Below, in pieces: positions 49,328 to 53,579 of a stretch of 53,579 nt of DNA. Numbering within the stretch: position 1 is the stretch's first letter; every line of letters starts with the position of its first letter. Position numbers and translations under genes: made by a program. The notes beneath the pieces were generated by a model. The model made no database searches and was not told where the DNA came from. It worked only from the letters and a program-made list of their open reading frames with translations. This DNA is from Actinomycetes bacterium (GTDB lineage: Bacteria; Actinomycetota; Acidimicrobiia; Acidimicrobiales; RAAP-2), in the NCBI GenBank assembly GCA_021810205.1, contig JAJZJC010000009.1, positions 1 to 53,579 on the forward strand, given 5' to 3'.

Positions 49328-49728
49328 GCCGGGCAACGAGGACTGGGGCGGCGGCGAAGGCCAGCATCGAGGTGGTCCGGGTGTACGGAGACCCCGGCCG
49401 GCGCCCTGGCGAGCTCCGGGTGCTCGTCGACCGGCTTTGGCCCCGAGGGGTGCAGAAGGCAGCCTTGGACTTCGACGAGTGGGCGAAAGACGTGGCACCG
49501 AGCACCGAGCTGCGCCGCTGGTACGGACATGACCCCGAGCGGTTCGGAGAGTTCGCCCGCCGCTACAGCGCCGAGCTGGACTGCGAGCCGCGCGCGGCGA
49601 TCGTCTCGCGGCTGCGAGAGCTCGCCCGTGGCCATGGTCGCCTCGTGCTCTTGACCGCCACCCGTGACGTCGAGCACTCGGGGGCCGCGGTGCTCACCGA
49701 CGTGCTTGCCGCGGGGAGGGGCAGGTAG
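49324..49728 (+). CDS. DUF488 family protein
   Basis: 134 residues: RVYGDPGRRPGELRVLVDRL, WPRGVQKAALDFDEWAKDVA and LRRWYGHDPERFGEFARRY are diagnostic of the DUF488 family (YeaO-like); the function is unknown, though neighbours in other genomes are often heme- or redox-related. The GTG overlaps the DUF59 stop by four bases. It is the last intact gene of the operon. Confidence 0.88.
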   Translation: MSRATRTGAAAKASIEVVRVYGDPGRRPGELRVLVDRLWPRGVQKAALDFDEWAKDVAPSTELRRWYGHDPERFGEFARRYSAELDCEPRAAIVSRLRELARGHGRLVLLTATRDVEHSGAAVLTDVLAAGRGR

Positions 49729-49730
49729 CG

Positions 49731-50215
49731 GTGGGGATCGCACGCTTGGGCATCGAGGTCTGCCCGCCGTTCTGCCTGGGCCCGACCGTCTGGGCGCTGC
49801 GGCGCCGGCCGCACAACACCGTCGACGCCTGGGACGGCACGACCTACACGAGGACGCTCGTGGCCGATGGGATCCCGCTGCTGGTCACGGTTCGTCAAGA
49901 GCCGGACGGGGAGTCCGGGCCGGTGCGCCTCGGCGTCGAGGTGCGCCACCGCGGGGAGGCCCCGAGCGAGACCGCCGTCGTCGTGGTCCACCGCACCCTC
50001 GAACAGATGCTCGTGCTGGGAGTCGACCTCGCCGGCTTCCCGACAGCCTGGCTACGGTGTACGGACCCGAGGTCGCACTCCGGGGCGCCCTCGGGATCCT
50101 CCCGGGCGACGACGTCGGCGCCCGCACCAACCGGCGGCGGTGCTTCGAGCTACCCGCGTCCGCCGGCTACGACGAGGTGGCCGCCCTCGCCGAGGGCTGG
50201 TGGCCGTACGGTCGC
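49731..50215 (+). pseudogene. DNA-3-methyladenine glycosylase, deleted and frameshifted
   Basis: From GTG 49731 the frame gives PPFCLGPTVWALRRRPHNTV, DAWDGTTYTRTLVADG and QMLVLGVDLAGF, the N-terminal region of AlkA-type DNA glycosylases. Near 50040 the frame changes and ALRGALGILPGDDVGARTN plus YDEVAALAEGWWPYG follow, segments normally near the C-terminus of the enzyme. The helix-hairpin-helix and catalytic Asp part between them is missing. The second half stays in frame with the aconitase remnant. Confidence 0.55.
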
Positions 50216-50908
50216 CTGGGCTGCCCTCGTGGCCACCCGTACGACGAGACCCATGAAGGCCATGCTCACAGGGTCGGTCACCATGCTCTCGTGGTCCGTC
50301 GTCCGAGACCATTCCCCGTGGGGGAGGTCGCCGCCCAGCTCGGCCTTGCCCTCGCCGATGAGGTGGCAGACCTGCAATGCAAGTTCGTGGACTTCTTCGG
50401 GTCGCGAATGGCGAACGTGCGGCTGGCCAACCGGGCCACGATCGGCAACATCGGCCCAGAGTGCGACTCGATGTGCGCCATCTTCCCGATCGATGATGCG
50501 ACGCTCGACTATCCATGTCTGACTGGGCGTTCCGTCCATCAGGTCCGCCTGGTAGACGCCTATGCCAAGGAGCAGGGTCTGTGGCGCGACCCGGCCCACA
50601 AGCCCGAGTGCCCCGAGGTCATCGAGCTGGACCCGGCGAGCGTCCAACCCTCGATCGCGGGGCCCATGCGGTGTCAGGACCTGATCGCCCTGCGCACTTC
50701 CCCCCACGCCGTTGCCGCCCTCTCGGTCGACCAGACCGTCGTGGTGACTGCTCCAGCCTTGCTGGAGGAAGCATCCGCGGAGTCGTTCCCGGCGAGCGAT
50801 CCAGTGGAGGAACCCGCCGAGGCCGCGTACTACCGACACGGCGGGATCATGCCCTACGTGCTTCGCCAGCTGGTCGCCGACAGCTGGCGCGCCGCCAACG
50901 AGCGCTGA
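50216..50908 (+). pseudogene. aconitate hydratase (AcnA-type) remnant with internal deletion
   Basis: In the same frame as the glycosylase tail. From about 50325: VADLQCKFVDFFGSRMANVR, LANRATIGNIGPECDSMCAI, FPIDDATLDYPCLTGRS, AYAKEQGLWRDP and PSIAGPMRCQD, the middle of AcnA. After that, an unrelated acidic stretch (ASAESFPASDPVEEPAEA) is followed by AYYRHGGIMPYVLRQL, the C-terminal end of AcnA. The N-terminal third and the swivelling C-terminal domain are gone. The 285-codon open chimera might be translated but cannot be an aconitase. 50216-50320 is not assigned. Confidence 0.6.
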
Positions 50909-51072
50909 CGGGCCGCGTGTCCGATCGTCAGGCGGAGCGAGCGACCGGAACACTCGGATGCTGATGGGTGCCCGAGTCCCTGGCTCCGGGGCGTCGGCGC
51001 GGACGGACCCGAGCGAGCCGGAGGTGTGACCGGTCCACGCTCGTAGGATCGGCGTACCCAAAGGAGGCACCA

Positions 51073-51438
51073 TTGAGCGAATACGACGTGAAGATGGTCG
51101 TCTTGTCGACCGACGACCTCGATGAGTCCATCCGGTTCTACACCGACACCCTCGGTATGCCACTGAAGTTCCGCGATGGAGCCCACTTCGCTGCCCTCGA
51201 CGGCGGATCGGTCACCATCGCGCTGGCGACCGCCATCGACCACCCCATGCCCGGGCAGGTCGTCGTGGGCATCAAGACCGCCGATGTCGACGCTGCCGCG
51301 CAGGCTGTTGAGGCGAGCGGTGGAGGCATCGTGAAGGGGCCGTACACCGACGCCCACGAGCGCCGGGTCGTGGTCTACGACAACAAGGGCAACGGCCTGG
51401 TCTTCTACACTCCGCTGGCGCGGGAAGTCGCGCGGTAA
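51073..51438 (+). CDS. glyoxalase/VOC-family protein
   Basis: 121 residues of the vicinal-oxygen-chelate fold: KMVVLSTDDLDESIRFYTDT, GMPLKFRDGAHFAALDGGSV and VVVYDNKGNGLVFYTPL. These proteins act as monooxygenases, isomerases or resistance-type binding proteins. The TTG at 51073 is chosen because AAGGAGG lies six bases upstream; no ATG is available near the N-terminus. It stands alone between the chimera and the next small gene. Confidence 0.85.
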   Translation: MSEYDVKMVVLSTDDLDESIRFYTDTLGMPLKFRDGAHFAALDGGSVTIALATAIDHPMPGQVVVGIKTADVDAAAQAVEASGGGIVKGPYTDAHERRVVVYDNKGNGLVFYTPLAREVAR

Positions 51439-51470
51439 GGGAAGACTCGTCGACTCGGGGCGTCCGATGG

Positions 51471-51508
51471 CCGGTGGCCACGCATCGAGGACCGCGATGG
51501 GCCACCGG
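51471..51508 (+). terminator. possible terminator hairpin
   Basis: Inverted repeat CCGGTGGCC (51471-51479) and GGCCACCGG (51500-51508), perfect over nine bases, 32 bases after the VOC stop and just before the next gene. No T-run. Confidence 0.3.
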
Positions 51509-51525
51509 GCGGTACTGCAGGGGTC

Positions 51526-51786
51526 ATGGCAGTGACCGAGCCGCTGCAGCGGCTGCACCAAGAGATGGCCACGGTCGCCGGCAGTCCCTCATCTCTTGAC
51601 GGTTACCGCTTGTCATGGCCTCCGGCAGAACGTGGTGGGTACGCGTTGATCGTAGACGGCACCGCCGTAGTGAAGGCTACGAAGTTGGTTGTGCGTCCGA
51701 CCAGGGCGGTGCTGCACAGGCGAGGCGCACCGGTCGGTCCACCGCTGGCGGCATGCAGTTCGGACTGCGTCCCGATCCTCCCCTGA
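51526..51786 (+). CDS. small hypothetical protein (86 aa)
   Basis: An ATG frame with an AGGGG-like site upstream. The sequence EPLQRLHQEMATVAGSPSSL and the C-terminal VVRPTRAVLHRRGAP, ACSSDCVPIL look organised rather than random, with two nearby Cys, but no family is recognised. 51787-51936 downstream is empty. Confidence 0.4.
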   Translation: MAVTEPLQRLHQEMATVAGSPSSLDGYRLSWPPAERGGYALIVDGTAVVKATKLVVRPTRAVLHRRGAPVGPPLAACSSDCVPILP

Positions 51787-51936
51787 AACGAGCAGCGAGG
51801 GTTTCGAAGGTCGTAGCGGTTGGGCAGGCGCACGATGAGATCATGGAAGCAGCCTTTGCCTGCTGAGACGAAGGCGCAGGCCATGCGCTGTCGGCCCTAC
51901 GCCTGCCCCGCCATGCCCAGGAGATGAGACTGCCAC

Positions 51937-52797
51937 TCAGCCCCTTTGCGCCGCCTCCTCGCTGTTCGGAGCTCCCGCTGGCGTCTGTGCGCCGGCAAGG
52001 TGGGCGCGTACGCGTCCTGCAAGTTCAGCCGGGACGACGCTGTCTGGATCGTGGAGAGTGCCGAGCGAAGCTCTCACACCGACGAGGGCCTGGAAGAGTG
52101 GCGGACAGGTGGCGCAGTTGGCGAGATGGGCTTCGAGCGCGCCACGTGCCGAAGCGTCGAGGTCGCCGTCCAGGTAGCCCGACACTTCCTCACGTGCGTC
52201 CCAGCAGCTGAGCGGCACGCTGCTGTTCGCCGCCCGGCGTTCTCTTCCATGCGCCAATGCGCTCACAAGGATCATCCTTGCGCGCCGGAGGCGCTGCTTG
52301 GCTGCGGGAAGTGAGATCCCGAGGACCGTCGCGATCTGGCTTGCCGGCCAGCCCTCAGCATCGTGGAGCACGATCACGCTGCGGTAATGCTGGGGTAGAT
52401 GGACGAGCGCGTCGCGCAGCTCCTCGCCCGATTCGGCGCTCTCGACCACTGTCTCGGCGTCGACGCTGTAGGTCTGGTCGCGCCAGAGGGTCTCGACGTC
52501 CTCGACGCTCAGCTCGTGGGCATGGTGTCGAGCGCGGTCGACCGCGAGGTGGGAGAGGATCTGGTGGAGCCAGGTCCGAAGCGATGCCTCGCCCCGGTAC
52601 TGGGCCTGACGTTCGATCGCCCGCACGACGGTGTCACCGACGAGGTCCTCGGCTTCGGCTTGGTCGGACGTGATCGAGCGGGCGAAGCGGTAGAGCCCGG
52701 GGAGCTCGGCCGTCACCGCTGCGCCGAACTGCACCTCGTCCTGCAGTTGTTTCACGCGATCGATCGTCACGTCAGCCAGTCTGTCGGGTGAGATCAC
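51937..52797 (-). CDS. ECF sigma factor with C-terminal zinc-binding anti-sigma-like domain
   Basis: 286 residues. Region 2 (about 30-95): LYRFARSITSDQAEAEDLVG, TVVRAIERQAQYRGEASLRT, WLHQILSHLAVDRAR. Region 4 (about 128-182): LPQHYRSVIVLHDAEGWPAS and IATVLGISLPAAKQRLRRAR. The C-terminal 95 residues add SCWDAREEVSGYLDGDLDAS and LEAHLANCATCPP, i.e. Cys198 and His224-x3-Cys228-x2-Cys231, the zinc motif of ZAS anti-sigma factors (zf-HC2). Sigma and redox-type anti-sigma element thus lie in one chain. The GTG start at 52797 lies in a 27-base tandem duplication; GTG 52770 is an alternative. Confidence 0.9.
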   Translation of the reverse strand: MISPDRLADVTIDRVKQLQDEVQFGAAVTAELPGLYRFARSITSDQAEAEDLVGDTVVRAIERQAQYRGEASLRTWLHQILSHLAVDRARHHAHELSVEDVETLWRDQTYSVDAETVVESAESGEELRDALVHLPQHYRSVIVLHDAEGWPASQIATVLGISLPAAKQRLRRARMILVSALAHGRERRAANSSVPLSCWDAREEVSGYLDGDLDASARGALEAHLANCATCPPLFQALVGVRASLGTLHDPDSVVPAELAGRVRAHLAGAQTPAGAPNSEEAAQRG

Positions 52798-52820
52798 GTC
52801 AGCCAGTCTGTCGGGTGAGA
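52767..52820 (+). repeat. 27-base perfect tandem duplication over the sigma-factor start
   Basis: The 27 bases from 52767 are repeated exactly from 52794. Twenty-seven is nine codons, so the duplication keeps the frame and gives two equivalent GTG start sites (52797 and 52770). Confidence 0.9.
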
Positions 52821-52830
52821 GAGGCCTGGC

Positions 52831-53112
52831 TCAGGCGGCTCGGTGGAGCTGCGACGCCCGGCCCTCTCCCTCTCCCTCTCCCTCTCCCTCTCCCTCTCCC
52901 ATCTCGGATGCCGGAGCAACCTTCGTCTTGATGCCCAAGAGGTGGTAGATGGGGCAGTAACCGCTCGCTGCGGTCACGGCCATCACCGCCGCGACGACGA
53001 GCAACACGATCCCCCACGCCGTCGAGAAGCCGAGCAGACCGCTGGCCACGACCGCGCCGACTGCGACGAGGGCTCGAAGGCTCCGATCGGTCCTTCCCAT
53101 GTTCTTCTGCAT
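52831..53112 (-). CDS. DUF2892-type small membrane protein with Gly-Glu tail
   Basis: 93 residues. MQKNMGRTDRSLRALVAVGA, two membrane helices (VVASGLLGFSTAWGIVLLVV and AVMAVTAASGYCPIYHLLGI) are characteristic of DUF2892/YgaP-like membrane domains, with the conserved GYCP. A run of Gly-Glu dipeptides follows, encoded by a hexanucleotide repeat. The ATG at 53112 has AAGGAG upstream. Such domains occur with rhodanese and sulfur-handling proteins. Confidence 0.85.
   Translation of the reverse strand: MQKNMGRTDRSLRALVAVGAVVASGLLGFSTAWGIVLLVVAAVMAVTAASGYCPIYHLLGIKTKVAPASEMGEGEGEGEGEGEGRASQLHRAA
52862..52900 (+). repeat. hexanucleotide microsatellite (CCCTCT)n
   Basis: About six and a half tandem CCCTCT units; on the coding (minus) strand they give the (Gly-Glu)n tail of the DUF2892 protein. 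Copy-number change keeps the frame and would only alter tail length. Confidence 0.9.
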
Positions 53113-53368
53113 CGCTTGCTCCTTCTCACGGACCAACATCTCATGGACGGACGAAGGGCTCGAAGCGATACATAACTGGCCGCAGTGGGTCCGGACGTGG
53201 GCCGCCGGATTGGAGAGAAGGCGGTGCACCCTCTTCTCGTCGGGATCGCCAGTGGGCGGGATCACGTACCGGCTTGTTCGGGGCCAGCAGGCCCGACTTC
53301 CGCGTGTGCACGGCGCCGAGCGCTCGCGTACCCGGCGCCGAGCGCCAACGGGGGATCGAGGATCTTGG

Positions 53369-53579
53369 TCAAGTCCACCGTGGTTCTTCCTCGATCTCTA
53401 TGCCGACTTCCCCTATGCCGACGTAGGAAGCACCGTTGCCCTGGCCGTCCACGAGGAACAGCAAGCTGTCGAGTCCGGCGACGAGGAGGCCGACAAGCGC
53501 AGCCGCGGCGCAGCTGGCAGGAGCCCGTGCCTGCGGGAGCGCGGTCGCGACGACGAGCGGTGCGCCGACAGTTAGGGCC
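53369..53579 (-). CDS. C-terminal part of a membrane protein (cut by window edge)
   Basis: A minus-strand frame enters from the right edge and ends at a TGA at 53369-53371 (69 residues visible). It reads LTVGAPLVVATALPQA, then a hydrophobic SCAAAALVGLLVAGLDSLLF membrane segment and a polar end with GEVGIEIEEEPRWT. The coding character is good and the opposite strand is poor. The family is not recognised because the main part is outside. 53113-53368 has no gene. Confidence 0.55.
   Translation of the reverse strand, partial: ALTVGAPLVVATALPQARAPASCAAAALVGLLVAGLDSLLFLVDGQGNGASYVGIGEVGIEIEEEPRWT

Noticed and set aside
48366-49505. A 379-codon minus-strand frame opposite the DUF2249/DUF59/DUF488 genes
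   Set aside because: The three plus-strand genes are clearly conserved and coupled; the antisense frame has no recognisable segment.

Overview
The window is high-GC DNA with many GTG/TTG starts, tightly overlapping genes (ATGA/GTGA junctions) and a gene set typical of Actinomycetota: GAF-ANTAR and STAS regulators, a WhiB remnant, narGHJI, a SUF operon, HipBA and ECF sigma factors. An Acidimicrobiia-like actinomycete fits best, but that placement rests on general protein character only.

Layout. 1-5.8 kb: the start of zwf (minus), a MFS remnant, ftsH, three copies of a dispersed repeat, a GAF-ANTAR regulator and a STAS protein. 6.05-11.4 kb: a translationally coupled disaccharide phosphorolysis operon: beta-phosphoglucomutase, a GH65 phosphorylase, and an unusual fusion of a catalytically dead beta-phosphoglucomutase-like HAD domain to a sugar-porter MFS. 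11.6-19 kb: an HPF-like protein, a broken transposase, a HipBA toxin-antitoxin module with its operator, several decayed genes and a first cysteine-bearing HTH regulator. 19.4-25.6 kb: nitronate monooxygenase, a broken 1-Cys peroxiredoxin, a ferredoxin-reductase-like flavoprotein, a truncated glucosyl-3-phosphoglycerate synthase with in-frame tandem repeats, FolE, a DoxX remnant and a second cysteine-bearing HTH regulator, probably leaderless. 25.6-33.7 kb (minus): narGHJI followed by a TehA/SLAC1-type channel. 33.8-39.3 kb: DUF2231, a VOC-DUF302 fusion, a CLC channel, MarR, an AhpD-like protein and a MOSC protein. 39.6-40.5 kb: IS110 and IS21 remnants. 40.6-46.5 kb: a SUF operon headed by a hemerythrin-DUF2249-DUF2249 protein (sufB-sufC-sufD-sufT-ferredoxin, no sufS or sufU). 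46.5-49.7 kb: a heme-copper-oxidase/NnrS-like membrane protein, opposite a DUF2249/DUF59/DUF488 operon. 49.7-53.6 kb: a DNA glycosylase-aconitase chimera, a VOC protein, an ECF sigma factor with a built-in zinc anti-sigma motif, and small membrane proteins.

How it may work together. Nitrate respiration (Nar), iron-sulfur cluster assembly (Suf, SufT-like proteins), hemerythrin/DUF2249 proteins and an oxidase-like membrane protein suggest a module for low-oxygen or nitrosative conditions. Several promoters of these genes, and of one of the two Cys-containing HTH regulators, share a CTAGA-type motif. The trehalose/maltose-type phosphorolysis operon would feed glucose 6-phosphate to Zwf.

A striking theme is decay: at least a dozen genes are frameshifted, internally deleted or joined to unrelated remnants, often with short tandem duplications nearby. 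This could be real genome erosion or assembly error. Nothing here could be checked by database search, so family calls rest on recognised motifs.
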